From Halieaceae bacterium UBA5085 (GTDB lineage Bacteria; Pseudomonadota; Gammaproteobacteria; Pseudomonadales; Halieaceae), in the NCBI GenBank assembly GCA_002414665.1, contig DIAF01000011.1, forward strand, positions 106,910 to 170,909: a stretch of DNA of 64,000 nt, written 5' to 3'. Below, one piece after another: positions 17,160 to 25,888 of the stretch. The stretch's first letter is position 1. The number at the start of each line of letters is the position of its first letter. Below the pieces are notes generated by a model. The model saw nothing but the letters and a program-made list of their open reading frames with translations, did no database searches and was not told the origin of the DNA. Both the position numbers and the translations under genes were made by a program.

Positions 17160-17924
17160 ATGGACTACGCAGATATCGAACAGGCGGTACGCGCACCGGG
17201 TCTGCGCCTGGTGCTCACCGCCGGTGTGCCTGGCCCGTGGGGCGAGGCTGCAAAATCGCTGTTCGACTACAAGGGTCTGAAGTATCTGCCCGTGCGTCAG
17301 GAGGCCGGAGGTGAAAACGCCGACCTGGTGGCCTGGACCGGGCAGAGTTCAGCGCCGGTCGCGGTGTACGACGATCTGCCGCCGGTCTGTCACTGGCTGG
17401 ATCTGTTGCACCTCGCGGAGCGCCTCGCGCCTGCACCCGCGCTGCTCCCTGATGACCCGGCGCAACGCGCCGAGGTACTCGGGCTTTCGGCCCTGATTGC
17501 GGGTGTGGACGGTTTTGGCTGGCAGCGCCGCTTGCAGCTGTTTGTGCCCGGTATGTCCATGGACGAACCGCCGGCGGGGATCCAGCGCATGGCGGCCAAG
17601 TATGGCTGGAGCCAGGAGGCCGCCGCGCAGGCCGGTCAGCGCATGGCGGGTATTGCCGGCCTGCTGGACGAGCGTCTGGCGGCGCAGGAAGCCGCGGGAA
17701 AGACCTGGCTGGTTGGTGACGTTGTGACAGCGGCGGATTTTTACTGGGCCAACTTTGTCGGCATGGTGCAGCCCCTGCCGGCGGAAGTGAACCCCATGCC
17801 GGATTATCTGCGGGAGATGTACGCATCGGGTGCGGAAGATACCGCGCGCTGGCTGACCCCGCGCCTGCTGGCGCATCGCGAGCGCATGTACCGGGAATAT
17901 ATCCGCCTGCCGCTGGAGTTCTAG
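17160..17924 (+). CDS. glutathione S-transferase-like protein
   Basis: A 254-residue protein with an N-terminal thioredoxin-like region (LRLVLTAGVPGPWGEAAKSLFDYKG in two pieces) and an all-helical C-terminal half with WLVGDVVTAADFYWANF, the GST C-domain motif with its conserved Asp. It lacks the common Ser/Cys-Pro start motif of catalytic GSTs (here GVPGPWG), so glutathione binding is uncertain. AGGAG lies before the ATG, which is 12 bases after the previous gene, so it belongs to the same transcript. The likely role is modification of a product of the P450 pathway, or a binding protein. Confidence 0.75.
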   Translation: MDYADIEQAVRAPGLRLVLTAGVPGPWGEAAKSLFDYKGLKYLPVRQEAGGENADLVAWTGQSSAPVAVYDDLPPVCHWLDLLHLAERLAPAPALLPDDPAQRAEVLGLSALIAGVDGFGWQRRLQLFVPGMSMDEPPAGIQRMAAKYGWSQEAAAQAGQRMAGIAGLLDERLAAQEAAGKTWLVGDVVTAADFYWANFVGMVQPLPAEVNPMPDYLREMYASGAEDTARWLTPRLLAHRERMYREYIRLPLEF

Positions 17925-17988
17925 CCAGACGTTGCAGGGCGGTGCTCTGTGGCGCATCAAAAACCGATAACAAACAGGGAGAAATGCC

Positions 17989-18438
17989 ATGCTTTCACAA
18001 CAGGAACTGTCAGACCGTCTGGAACTGCAGGATCTTGTCTTCCATTATTCGCACCTGATCGACAGCAAGGCCTTTGATGAGTTGCGCAATGTCTTTACCG
18101 AGGATGCACACGTGGATTACTCCGCCTTCGGCGGGTCCGTCGGCAACCTTGAGGAGACCATCGCCTACCTGAAGGAGGCCGTTTCCGACGGTGTATTCCC
18201 CAACAGCCAGCACCTGAATGCCAACCTGCAGTTTGTCGTCGATGGCGACACAGCGACAGGACGGGTGATGTGCTTCAACCCGATGGAGATGGCACTGCCG
18301 GAGGGTGGTCGTCACGTGTTCCTGCTGGGTCTATGGTACGTTGACGAGTACCTGCGCACCGCACAGGGCTGGCGTATTCGTCGGCGCGTCGAGGAAAAAA
18401 GCTGGGTGTTCAACGCCCCAGACTTTATGCAGCTCTAA
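17989..18438 (+). CDS. NTF2-like / SnoaL-like protein
   Basis: A 149-residue cone-shaped alpha+beta protein of the NTF2-like superfamily, which includes ring-hydroxylating dioxygenase small subunits, ketosteroid isomerase and scytalone dehydratase. The N-terminal helices (DRLELQDLVFHYSHLIDSK) are followed by FTEDAHVDYSAFGG, with an Asp-Tyr pair similar to that of the SnoaL-4 / dehydratase branch. GGGAG precedes the ATG. It lies 64 bases after the GST-like gene and 10 bases before the next GST gene. A dehydratase or isomerase step in the catabolic cluster is possible; no activity is proven. Confidence 0.82.
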   Translation: MLSQQELSDRLELQDLVFHYSHLIDSKAFDELRNVFTEDAHVDYSAFGGSVGNLEETIAYLKEAVSDGVFPNSQHLNANLQFVVDGDTATGRVMCFNPMEMALPEGGRHVFLLGLWYVDEYLRTAQGWRIRRRVEEKSWVFNAPDFMQL

Positions 18439-18448
18439 GGCGCCATAC

Positions 18449-19156
18449 ATGATTGAGCTGTATACCGCGCCGACACCGAATGGCTACAAGGTGTCGATTG
18501 CGCTGGAAGAAATGCAGTTGCCCTACACTGTGCACACGGTTGATCTGCGTGCGGGCGAGCAAAAGACGCCCGCATTCCTGCGTATCAGCCCTAACGGCCG
18601 TATTCCGGCGATTGTCGATCGTGACGAAGGTGACTTTGCGGTGTTTGAGTCCGGCGCGATTCTGCTCTACCTGGCAGAAAAGTGCGGCAGGTTTTTGCCC
18701 GCAGACCGCAAGGGTCGTTCGCTGGTCATCCAGTGGCTGATGTTCCAGATGGGCGGGGTGGGCCCCATGATGGGGCAGGCCAACGTGTTCTATCGCTACT
18801 TCCCCGAGAAGATACAGCCTGCGATAGATCGCTACCAGGCTGAGGGCCGGCGTCTCTTCGAGGTCATGGATGCGCGCCTGGCGGACCAGGAGTTTCTCGC
18901 CGGTGACTACAGTATCGCCGATATGGCCAACTGGGCCTGGGTGCGCACCCATCGCTGGTCGGGCATCTCCATTGAAGGGCTGGACAATCTGTCACGGTGG
19001 ATGGGTGTCATTGGCGAACGCCCCCTGGCGCGAGCCGGAACAAAGGTGCCGATTGATATCGCGGAATTGATGGACGCCAAAAAAGCTGAGGATGCTGAAG
19101 CGTTTTCCCGCAATGCACGCGCGATGGTCACGGGAGCGGACGACACTAATACCTGA
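18449..19156 (+). CDS. glutathione S-transferase family protein (YfcG/YghU-like)
   Basis: A 235-residue GST of the Nu/YfcG type. It starts IELYTAPTPNGYKVSIALEE, where the TPNG segment contains the conserved Thr-Asn pair that binds glutathione in YfcG, and continues with FLRISPNGRIPAIVD and VFESGAILLYLAEK, the glutathione gamma-glutamyl site. The C-domain has FLAGDYSIADMANWAWV. Members have disulfide-bond reductase activity towards glutathione disulfides and some transferase activity. The start ATG at 18449 is 10 bases after the NTF2-like gene; the longer open frame upstream overlaps that gene and is not used. Confidence 0.92.
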   Translation: MIELYTAPTPNGYKVSIALEEMQLPYTVHTVDLRAGEQKTPAFLRISPNGRIPAIVDRDEGDFAVFESGAILLYLAEKCGRFLPADRKGRSLVIQWLMFQMGGVGPMMGQANVFYRYFPEKIQPAIDRYQAEGRRLFEVMDARLADQEFLAGDYSIADMANWAWVRTHRWSGISIEGLDNLSRWMGVIGERPLARAGTKVPIDIAELMDAKKAEDAEAFSRNARAMVTGADDTNT

Positions 19157-19207
19157 TGTGCCGCCGCGCGTGGCAGGTGCACGCGGGCGGGTGCGGGTTG
19201 CTGCGGG

Positions 19208-20914
19208 CTACCGGTGCGGCCACTGTGCCAGATGTGCGGCACGGATATCGGGCTTCAGCAGTTTGCCAGTGGCATTGCGCACCAGCGGTTGCCGCGTAAG
19301 TTGCCACTGTGTCGGTATCTTGTAGCCCGCCATGTGCTCGCGCAGATAGCGCACCAGGTCGTCGATCTGCAGATCGGGTGCACCGTTCACGGTGGCGGCG
19401 AGTTCCTCACCGAGGTCCGGGTGAGGTAGCCCGTAAACGGAGGCTTCAATCACCTGAGGGTGGGCCGTCAACACGCCTTCAACCTCAACCGGGTAGATGT
19501 TCTCGCCGTTGCGAATCACCATATCCTTGATTCTGTCTACCACGTGTACGAAGCCATATTCATCGACATAGCCGATGTCGCCAGTGCGCACCCAGCCATC
19601 GACAAACGTGTCCGCTGTGGCTTGCGGAAGGTTCCAGTATTCACGCGCATTGGTGGGGCTGCGCACCATCAGCTCGCCGCGCTCGCCGGCAGGGAGCACC
19701 TTGCCCTGTGCATCCACGCTCTGAATGTCCACGATAGGGGAGATGGTGCCTGCCGCTGTGGGTTGCAGGCGGTAGGCCTCGCCGGTACAGCTGCTGCCGG
19801 TGGCATTGGTTTCCGTCATGCCGTAACCGGTCCCCGGATAGGCATCGGGTACTTTCCGGTAAATCAGGTCTTTCAGGTGTGGCGGGCAGGCGGCCCCACC
19901 CGCGCCCAGGGAGAACAGGCTGCGCGTGTCGGTGCGCTCGAAAGCGGGTGATTCGAGCATGGCAATGGTCATCGCGGGTACGCCGGTAAACACGGTAATG
20001 CGCTCGCGTTCGATGACCTTCAGGGCCTCTTCCGGGTCCCATTTGTAGAGAATGCTGGTCTTGCGCCCACCGCGCAGGTTGAGCAGGAATATCGCATAGC
20101 AGCCTGACACGTGGAACAGTGGCACCGCCAGCAGCGTGCAGGGCTCGAAGCCCGAGTTCATCATCTTGCCGATGACCTCGGGGTTGGTCATGGCAGACAC
20201 GTAGGACATCAGCTCGAAATTCATCAGTGCCTGACAGATGGCGGCGTGGGTCGAGGCCGCGCCTTTCGGCTTGCCGGTGGTGCCTGAGGTATACATGATC
20301 ATCGCCAGGTCCTCGCCGTCCAGTGCGACGTCTGGCCGTTGGTCGCTCACGGACTGTGTGGCCTCCCATGGCGTTGCCGGCGCGATCTCGGCACCGCTGC
20401 TGCGCACGACTACCGCCTGGCAATCCAGGGCCTGGAGCTGGTCCTGCACCAGAGCATAGCGCTCCATATCACACACGACGAGACGCGCCCCGGCATCCTC
20501 CAGGGCGTAGCCCAGCTCTTCTGCGCGACCCCAGCTGTTCAGTGGTACCACGATGGCGCCTGTGGCGAGGATGCCGACGAACGCGAACATCCACTCCGGG
20601 TAGTTGCGCATCGCAATGGCGACCCGGTCACCCTTGCGAATGCCCGCCTCGTGCACGAGGTAGTGGGAAAAGCGATCAGCGGCCGAGAAGAAATCCGAGA
20701 ATGTGTAGCGCTCGTCTTCGTAGGTAATCGCGGTTTTCTCGCCGTGTGCGCGGCCGGCGTCCAGCGCGTCGCGCAGGTTGGCGGGTGCATTGATGTAGCA
20801 GCGCAGCATGACGCCATTCACGTCCCTTTCGGACATCTCGAATGGGGCTCCAGGGGCGGTCAGTTGTTCGGTAGCGGCACGCAGATTGGCGCTCAGGGCG
20901 GCGACTTCATTCAT
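19208..20914 (-). CDS. acyl-CoA synthetase (AMP-forming)
   Basis: A 568-residue ANL-superfamily adenylating enzyme that activates a carboxylic acid to acyl-CoA with ATP. Core motifs are in order: MIMYTSGTTGKPKGA (P-loop), YGMTETNA (adenine binding), GWVRTGDIGY (ATP ribose Asp), and NATGKLLK with the catalytic Lys near the C-terminus. It converges on the P450 cluster and is divergent from xth. Medium- or long-chain, or cyclic, acid substrates are possible; its position suggests it activates an acid produced or degraded by the P450 cluster. Confidence 0.93.
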   Translation of the reverse strand: MNEVAALSANLRAATEQLTAPGAPFEMSERDVNGVMLRCYINAPANLRDALDAGRAHGEKTAITYEDERYTFSDFFSAADRFSHYLVHEAGIRKGDRVAIAMRNYPEWMFAFVGILATGAIVVPLNSWGRAEELGYALEDAGARLVVCDMERYALVQDQLQALDCQAVVVRSSGAEIAPATPWEATQSVSDQRPDVALDGEDLAMIMYTSGTTGKPKGAASTHAAICQALMNFELMSYVSAMTNPEVIGKMMNSGFEPCTLLAVPLFHVSGCYAIFLLNLRGGRKTSILYKWDPEEALKVIERERITVFTGVPAMTIAMLESPAFERTDTRSLFSLGAGGAACPPHLKDLIYRKVPDAYPGTGYGMTETNATGSSCTGEAYRLQPTAAGTISPIVDIQSVDAQGKVLPAGERGELMVRSPTNAREYWNLPQATADTFVDGWVRTGDIGYVDEYGFVHVVDRIKDMVIRNGENIYPVEVEGVLTAHPQVIEASVYGLPHPDLGEELAATVNGAPDLQIDDLVRYLREHMAGYKIPTQWQLTRQPLVRNATGKLLKPDIRAAHLAQWPHR

Positions 20915-21023
20915 GGCAGTCGATATTCTCCGGTCGTCGTCTGTTTGGAATCAGGTTTGGACGCCTCGCATCATACACAAGGGGCGTGTGCAGGGGCAGT
21001 CTCGGCGCCAACCCGGTCGCGAA

Positions 21024-21053
21024 TTGAACGGCGACAGTCCATTCCGTTACACT
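21024..21053 (+). promoter_or_regulatory. predicted promoter of xth
   Basis: TTGAAC and TACACT are separated by 18 bases, a good sigma-70-type match, about 65 bases before the predicted GTG start of the exonuclease gene. Prediction from sequence only. Confidence 0.45.
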
Positions 21054-21117
21054 GGCCCGCTTTGCCCCGGGGCGAGCGGCTTTGGCCGTCGCCAACGGGC
21101 CGATCAGGGGACGGGCA

Positions 21118-21900
21118 GTGGCGACGATTATCACCTGCAACACCAACGGCATTCGTGCGGCCGCACGCAAGGGATTTTTTGACTGGCTGGCGCAGCAGGA
21201 TGCAGACGTGGTCTGCATTCAGGAAACCAAGGCCCAGGAAGAACAGTTGCAGGACCCGGTGTTCAGCCCGCCCGGTTACCACTGTTTCTACAACGACGCG
21301 CAGCGCAAGGGCTACAGCGGTACGGCGCTGTATACTCGGGTCAAGCCGCGCGCCGTGGTGACGCAACTCGGCTGGGCCTCTGCGGATACGGAGGGGCGTT
21401 ACCTGCAGGCAGACTTCGACGCTGTGAGCGTGATCTCCCTGTACATGCCCTCAGGGTCCAGCAGCGATGCGGCGCTGGCGAAAAAGCTGGATTTCATGGA
21501 GCGGTTTTATGAACACCTGCGGGCTCTGCGGCGCAAGCGCCGCGAGTTCATTATCTGTGCCGACTGGAATATCTGTCACCAACCCATCGACCTGAAGAAC
21601 TGGAAGGCGAACCAGAAAAACTCCGGGTTTCTGCCGGAGGAGCGTGCCTGGCTGGATCGCGTGTATGAGGAGCTGGGGTATTGTGATGCCTTCCGTCTGG
21701 TGAATCAGGAGCCCGAACAATACACCTGGTGGTCCAACCGCGGTCAGGCCTGGGCGAACAACGTGGGGTGGCGGCTTGATTACCATGTCATCACGCCGGG
21801 TTTGCAGCCGCGCGTGCGCGCAGCAGAGATCTATACCGCCCAGCGATTCTCAGACCATGCGCCGCAGACGATGGTCTATGACCTCGAGCTGCAAACCTGA
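21118..21900 (+). CDS. xth: exodeoxyribonuclease III
   Basis: A 260-residue Xth-family AP endonuclease / 3'-exonuclease acting in base-excision repair. Motifs: ITCNTNGIRAAARKGFFDWL at the start, the metal-binding Glu in CIQETK, the Asp-x-Asn in ICADWNICH, DLKNWKANQKNSGF, and the terminal SDHAP with the catalytic Asp-His. Start: GTG at 21118 with AGGGG seven bases upstream; the frame continues to an ATG at 21082, without a ribosome site. It is divergent from the acyl-CoA synthetase gene. In relation to the photolyase locus 30 kb away there is no physical link. Confidence 0.95.
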   Translation: MATIITCNTNGIRAAARKGFFDWLAQQDADVVCIQETKAQEEQLQDPVFSPPGYHCFYNDAQRKGYSGTALYTRVKPRAVVTQLGWASADTEGRYLQADFDAVSVISLYMPSGSSSDAALAKKLDFMERFYEHLRALRRKRREFIICADWNICHQPIDLKNWKANQKNSGFLPEERAWLDRVYEELGYCDAFRLVNQEPEQYTWWSNRGQAWANNVGWRLDYHVITPGLQPRVRAAEIYTAQRFSDHAPQTMVYDLELQT

Positions 21901-21924
21901 GCAGTATCCGGCGCGGAGCGGGGG

Positions 21925-21985
21925 CGACCTGCGCGGCCCGACCTGCGCGGCCCGACCTGCGCGGCCCGACCTGCGCGGCCCGACC
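21925..21985. repeat. 14-base tandem repeat (4.4 copies)
   Basis: The unit CGACCTGCGCGGCC is repeated four times without mismatch and followed by a partial copy (CGACC), between xth and yajC. The unit is not a multiple of three and lies outside any supported gene. It has no spacers, so it is a minisatellite, not a CRISPR array. Copy number may vary between strains. Confidence 0.95.
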
Positions 21986-22080
21986 AGATTGCAGGGCCGG
22001 AGGTTTCGCTGTACATTTGCGCCTGTTCTTTCCCACCTGTTATCGCTCGCGCCGGCTGGCGCAGGCTGCAAGGAGTTGTC

Positions 22081-22416
22081 ATGAGTTTGTTCATTGCCAG
22101 TGCTCACGCCCAGGCCCAGGGTGGCGCCCAGGGTGGCGGCGAGATTTTCCAGATCGTGTTTCTGGTGGGTCTTTTCGCACTGTTCTATTTCATCGCCATC
22201 CGCCCGCAGCGCAAGCGGCAGAAAGAGCATGCGCAGATGGTAGCGGCGCTGGGCAAGGGCGACGAAGTGGTGACCAGTTCCGGCATCCTCGGCCGGATTA
22301 CCGGCCTTGACGATAACTACGTGGTGCTGAACGTGGCCAACAATGTGGACATGAAGTTTCAGCGCATACACGTCCACGCGGTGTTGCCCAAGGGAACACT
22401 CAAGTCTATCGGCTGA
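22081..22416 (+). CDS. yajC: preprotein translocase accessory subunit YajC
   Basis: YajC (111 residues) is a single-pass inner-membrane protein that associates with SecDF-SecYEG. One membrane segment (residues about 20-37, IVFLVGLFALFYFIAI) is followed by RPQRKRQKEHAQMV and the conserved VVTSSGILGRITGLDDNYVVL, split across two stretches. The order here is unusual: yajC normally lies between tgt and secD, but neither gene is near. Its stop overlaps the start of the PLP enzyme gene by one base. AAGGAG precedes the ATG. Confidence 0.95.
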   Translation: MSLFIASAHAQAQGGAQGGGEIFQIVFLVGLFALFYFIAIRPQRKRQKEHAQMVAALGKGDEVVTSSGILGRITGLDDNYVVLNVANNVDMKFQRIHVHAVLPKGTLKSIG

Positions 22417-23432
22417 TGAGCCGGCTGGCGCTGCCACAGCGGGTTGCGCTGGCCCAGCGCCCCACGCCACTGCAGTATTTGCCCCGTGCCAGTGAGCGCT
22501 GGGGTTGTGGACACAGGTTGTGGGTGAAGCGCGACGATCTGACGGGTTGCCTGCTCAGCGGCAACAAGGTCCGCAAGCTCGAATTCATTATTGCCCATGC
22601 CCTTGCCGAGGGTTACGACACGCTCATCACCTGCGGGGGCCTGCAGAGTAACCATTGCCGGGCAACCGCGTTCGCCGCAGCTCAGGCCGGTCTGGGCGCG
22701 CACCTGGTATTGCGCGGCGACACGCCCACGGCCCCCCAGGGCAATTATTTGCTGGGTCAGCTGGCTGGTGCGGCCATCAGCTGCTATCCCAAGAGCCGCT
22801 ATGTGGCCGAGTTGCCAGACCTGCTGGACGCCTGGCGCGCACACTACGCGCAACAGGGCAGAAAGGCGCTGGTGATCCCCACCGGGGGCAGCGATGGACT
22901 CGGTATCTGGGGCTATGTAGCCGCCTGTGAAGAACTGAACCAGGATCTGAACAGCGCCGGCATTGAGGCGGCACATCTGCTTACGGCGACCGGATCCGGG
23001 GGCACCCAGGCGGGTCTCACACTGGGAGCCGCGTTGTATGGTGTTCCACTCACAGTGTGGGGTGTCAATGTCTGCGACGATGAGGCCTATTTTCTCAGCA
23101 AGGTAGCTGCGGATGTGGCGGACTGGCGCAGCCGCTTTCCCGGGCAGCCCGAGGTCACGGTGACAGCGCGCGTGATCGACGGCTATGTCGGTGACGGTTA
23201 CGGCGTGGCGAGCAGCGCCGTGTTGCGGCTCATCGCCGAGCTGGCCGCGCTGGAGGGCCTGCTGCTGGACCCGGTGTATACCGGCAAGGCCTTTCACGGC
23301 CTGGTGCAGGAGTTGCAGGCGGGGCGTTTTGACGGCCGACGTGACGTGGTGTTCCTGCACTCCGGGGGCGTGTTTGGCGTTTTCCCGCAGTCGGAACAAT
23401 TCAATTTTTTGCATGCCGCGCCCGGCGGTTGA
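22416..23432 (+). CDS. PLP-dependent D-cysteine desulfhydrase / ACC deaminase family enzyme
   Basis: A 338-residue fold-type II PLP enzyme of the D-cysteine desulfhydrase / 1-aminocyclopropane-1-carboxylate deaminase family. The PLP lysine is in LSGNKVRKLEF, with WVKRDDLTG before it, ITCGGLQSNHCRATA for the nucleophile Ser-Asn-His segment, and ATGSGGTQAGL for phosphate binding. Reaction: breakdown of D-cysteine to pyruvate, sulfide and ammonia is most likely; ACC deaminase is a less likely alternative. The start overlaps the yajC stop by one base. The Na+/alanine symporter follows 18 bases later, which suggests amino acid use. Confidence 0.88.
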   Translation: MSRLALPQRVALAQRPTPLQYLPRASERWGCGHRLWVKRDDLTGCLLSGNKVRKLEFIIAHALAEGYDTLITCGGLQSNHCRATAFAAAQAGLGAHLVLRGDTPTAPQGNYLLGQLAGAAISCYPKSRYVAELPDLLDAWRAHYAQQGRKALVIPTGGSDGLGIWGYVAACEELNQDLNSAGIEAAHLLTATGSGGTQAGLTLGAALYGVPLTVWGVNVCDDEAYFLSKVAADVADWRSRFPGQPEVTVTARVIDGYVGDGYGVASSAVLRLIAELAALEGLLLDPVYTGKAFHGLVQELQAGRFDGRRDVVFLHSGGVFGVFPQSEQFNFLHAAPGG

Positions 23433-23450
23433 CTCAGGACCACACTCATC

Positions 23451-24800
23451 ATGCAGGCATTCAGCGATATTGTTACCACGGTCAACAGCTGGGCGTGGGG
23501 GCCGGTCATGCTGGTTCTCCTGCTCGGGACAGGCCTGTACCTCAGCATTGGTTTGCGCTTCCTCACGCTGCGCAATATCCCGCGTGCCTTTCGCCTTTTG
23601 TTCGGTGGTCGCGAGGGTCAGGGGCAGGGTGATATCTCTCCGTTCAGTGCCCTCATGACATCGCTGTCCGCGACCATTGGCACCGGGAATATTGCCGGGG
23701 TAGCCACGGCCCTTGCCTTGGGCGGCCCGGGGGCCCTGTTCTGGATGTGGATCACCGCGCTGGTGGGTATGGCCACCAAATATGCCGAGGCGGTCTGTGC
23801 TGTGCGCTTTCGGGAGCAGGATGCCGCGGGCAACTACAGTGGCGGCCCGATGTACTACATCCGCAATGGGCTGCACAAACGCTGGCACTGGCTGGCCTGG
23901 GCCTTCGCCATCTTCGGCACGCTGGCTGGCTTTGGCATCGCCAACACGGTGCAGTCCAATTCGGTCGCGCAGGTGCTCGAGGATTTCATGGCGGTACCGC
24001 CGCTGGCAACGGGGCTGGTGCTGATGGGGCTGGTGGCTGCAGTCATTCTCGGGGGGGTCAAGCGCATCGCGCGTGTGGCGAGTTGGCTGGTGCCGATGAT
24101 GGCGCTGGGCTATATGATCATGGGCGCCCTGGTACTGGTAACCCACATCACGGCAATACCGGCGGCGGTGCTGACCATCGTCGATGCGGCATTCAGTGGC
24201 GCTGCGGCCGCAGGTGGTTTTGCCGGGGCAACGGTGTGGGCGGCGATCCGTTTTGGCGTGGCGCGCGGCATTTTTTCCAACGAGGCCGGGTTGGGCAGTG
24301 CGCCTATCGCGCACGCTGCTGCGCAAACCAGCCAGCCGGTACAGCAGGGCATGATCGCCATGCTGGGAACTTTTATCGATACCTTGATCGTCTGCACCAT
24401 GACGGGACTGGTCATCGTTATCATGGATGTGCTGCCCACCGGGGTTAGCGGTGCCAGCCTGACGTCCATGGCCTTCGCACAGGGGATTCCTGGCGGCCAG
24501 TACGTGGTCACGGTGGGGCTGTGCCTGTTTGCCTTCACGACGATGATCGGCTGGTCGTTCTACGGTGAGCGTTGCGCCGTGTTCCTGTTTGGCATTCGCG
24601 CGAGTCTGCCGTTCCGACTGCTTTGGGTGCTGGCCATCCCGGTGGGCACCCTCATCGACCTGGAACTGGTCTGGCTGATTGCCGATACCCTCAATGCCTT
24701 CATGGCCATTCCGAACCTGATCGCGCTGATACTGCTGGCACCGCTGGTGTTTCGCATCAGCCGGGCCTACTTCGACGGTCAGCCGGCCCCCGACGCCTGA
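23451..24800 (+). CDS. alanine/glycine:sodium symporter family protein (AGCS)
   Basis: A 449-residue multi-pass inner-membrane transporter of the AGCS family, which imports alanine or glycine with sodium. Family motifs include the first helices with GTGLYLSIGLRFLTLRNIP, GTGNIAGVATALALGGPGA, GGPMYYIRNGL and GIFSNEAGLGSAPIAHAAA. It lies 18 bases after the PLP enzyme gene, on the same strand. The length is within the usual 440-540 residues. The substrate cannot be told from sequence alone. Confidence 0.93.
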   Translation: MQAFSDIVTTVNSWAWGPVMLVLLLGTGLYLSIGLRFLTLRNIPRAFRLLFGGREGQGQGDISPFSALMTSLSATIGTGNIAGVATALALGGPGALFWMWITALVGMATKYAEAVCAVRFREQDAAGNYSGGPMYYIRNGLHKRWHWLAWAFAIFGTLAGFGIANTVQSNSVAQVLEDFMAVPPLATGLVLMGLVAAVILGGVKRIARVASWLVPMMALGYMIMGALVLVTHITAIPAAVLTIVDAAFSGAAAAGGFAGATVWAAIRFGVARGIFSNEAGLGSAPIAHAAAQTSQPVQQGMIAMLGTFIDTLIVCTMTGLVIVIMDVLPTGVSGASLTSMAFAQGIPGGQYVVTVGLCLFAFTTMIGWSFYGERCAVFLFGIRASLPFRLLWVLAIPVGTLIDLELVWLIADTLNAFMAIPNLIALILLAPLVFRISRAYFDGQPAPDA

Positions 24801-24872
24801 TGGTGACCTCGAAGTCATCGCGGCGGCGGGTGCCCGCTGGTCGCACCGCAGGCTTGCGAGTACACTCCGGGT

Positions 24873-25772
24873 ATGGCTGAAGACACGTCCAACAAGTTGG
24901 TTATCGCGATTTCCTCACGGGCGCTGTTCGATCTCGGTGCCAGTCATCAGGTATTCGAACAGGAAGGCCTTAAGGCCTATTCGGAGTACCAGATTGCACA
25001 TGAAGAAGAGCCCCTGGAGCCGGGGGAGGCGTTTCCGCTGGTGCAGAAGATGTTGCGCTTGAACTCGCTGCTGGGTGATAGCGCCGGCGTCGAGGTGGTT
25101 CTGCTCTCGCGGAACAGCGCCGATACCGGCCTGCGCGTGTTCAACTCGATCCAGCATTACGAACTGCCGATCACCCGGGCGGCGTTCTGTGGTGGCGAAA
25201 GCCCCTGGCGCTATATCAATGCTTTTGGTTGTCAGCTGTTTCTCTCCAACGAAGCGGAGGATGTCCGCTACGCACTGGCCTGCGGCGTGGCAGCGGCCAC
25301 GTTGGTGTCGAACAAGAGCGGTAACTCCGGTTCCGACCAGCTGCGCTTTGCCTTCGATGGCGATGCGGTGGTGTTTTCCGACGAAGCGGAGCAGGTCTAT
25401 AAATCACAGGGTCTGGAGGCTTTTACCGCCAGCGAGCGGGCAGCTGCGCGTACGCCGCTGAGCGGTGGACCATTCCAGCCCTTCCTCGCGGCCCTGCACA
25501 GGCTGCAGCAGGCGTTTCCCGCCAGCGAGGCACCCATACGCACGGCACTGGTGACCGCCCGTTCGGCGCCGGCGCACGAACGCGTCATTCGCACCCTGCG
25601 CGCCTGGAACATCCGCATTGATGAATCGATCTTTCTCGGCGGCTTGAACAAAACCGAATTTCTGCGAGCCTATCAGGCGGATGTGTTCTTCGACGATCAG
25701 GAGACACACTGCCAGCTGGCCAGCCCGCACATCGCGACCGGGCATGTGCCCCACGGTGTCGCAAACCGCTAG
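24873..25772 (+). CDS. 5'-nucleotidase (cytosolic type I-like)
   Basis: A 299-residue member of the bacterial 5'-nucleotidase family related to animal cytosolic 5'-nucleotidase I. It starts with KLVIAISSRALFDL, a HAD-like first strand, with a later VEVVLLSRNSADTGLRVF and AFCGGESPWRYINAF, typical of this family. The C-terminal half has VFFDDQETHC, a DD motif for metal binding. It would remove phosphate from nucleoside monophosphates in the cytoplasm. The ribosome site is weak. It stands alone before cysB. Confidence 0.88.
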   Translation: MAEDTSNKLVIAISSRALFDLGASHQVFEQEGLKAYSEYQIAHEEEPLEPGEAFPLVQKMLRLNSLLGDSAGVEVVLLSRNSADTGLRVFNSIQHYELPITRAAFCGGESPWRYINAFGCQLFLSNEAEDVRYALACGVAAATLVSNKSGNSGSDQLRFAFDGDAVVFSDEAEQVYKSQGLEAFTASERAAARTPLSGGPFQPFLAALHRLQQAFPASEAPIRTALVTARSAPAHERVIRTLRAWNIRIDESIFLGGLNKTEFLRAYQADVFFDDQETHCQLASPHIATGHVPHGVANR

Positions 25773-25800
25773 CCCACGGCGTTTTCTTATTCCATTGATC

Positions 25801-25830
25801 TTGGCAACAGCCGGCTTTAACTACTATTCT
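25801..25830 (+). promoter_or_regulatory. predicted promoter of cysB
   Basis: TTGGCA and TATTCT with an 18-base spacer lie about 60 bases before the cysB start codon; a second AT-rich box (TATAAG) follows at 25832. It is the best sigma-70-type match in this gap. Confidence 0.5.
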
Positions 25831-25888
25831 GTATAAGCCTCCGGTAACCGCTGCCCCGCGGTGTATGGGCGAGGCGAGGGATTCCGGT

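Noticed and set aside
21925..21985. CRISPR array
   Set aside because: The repeat unit is 14 bases and copies are directly adjacent without spacers; no cas gene is near.
22359..24818. Long minus-strand open frame of 819 codons
   Set aside because: It is antisense to yajC, the PLP enzyme and the alanine symporter, all with clear family motifs. Its composition is rich in Gln, His, Arg and Gly as expected for an antisense frame of GC-rich DNA.
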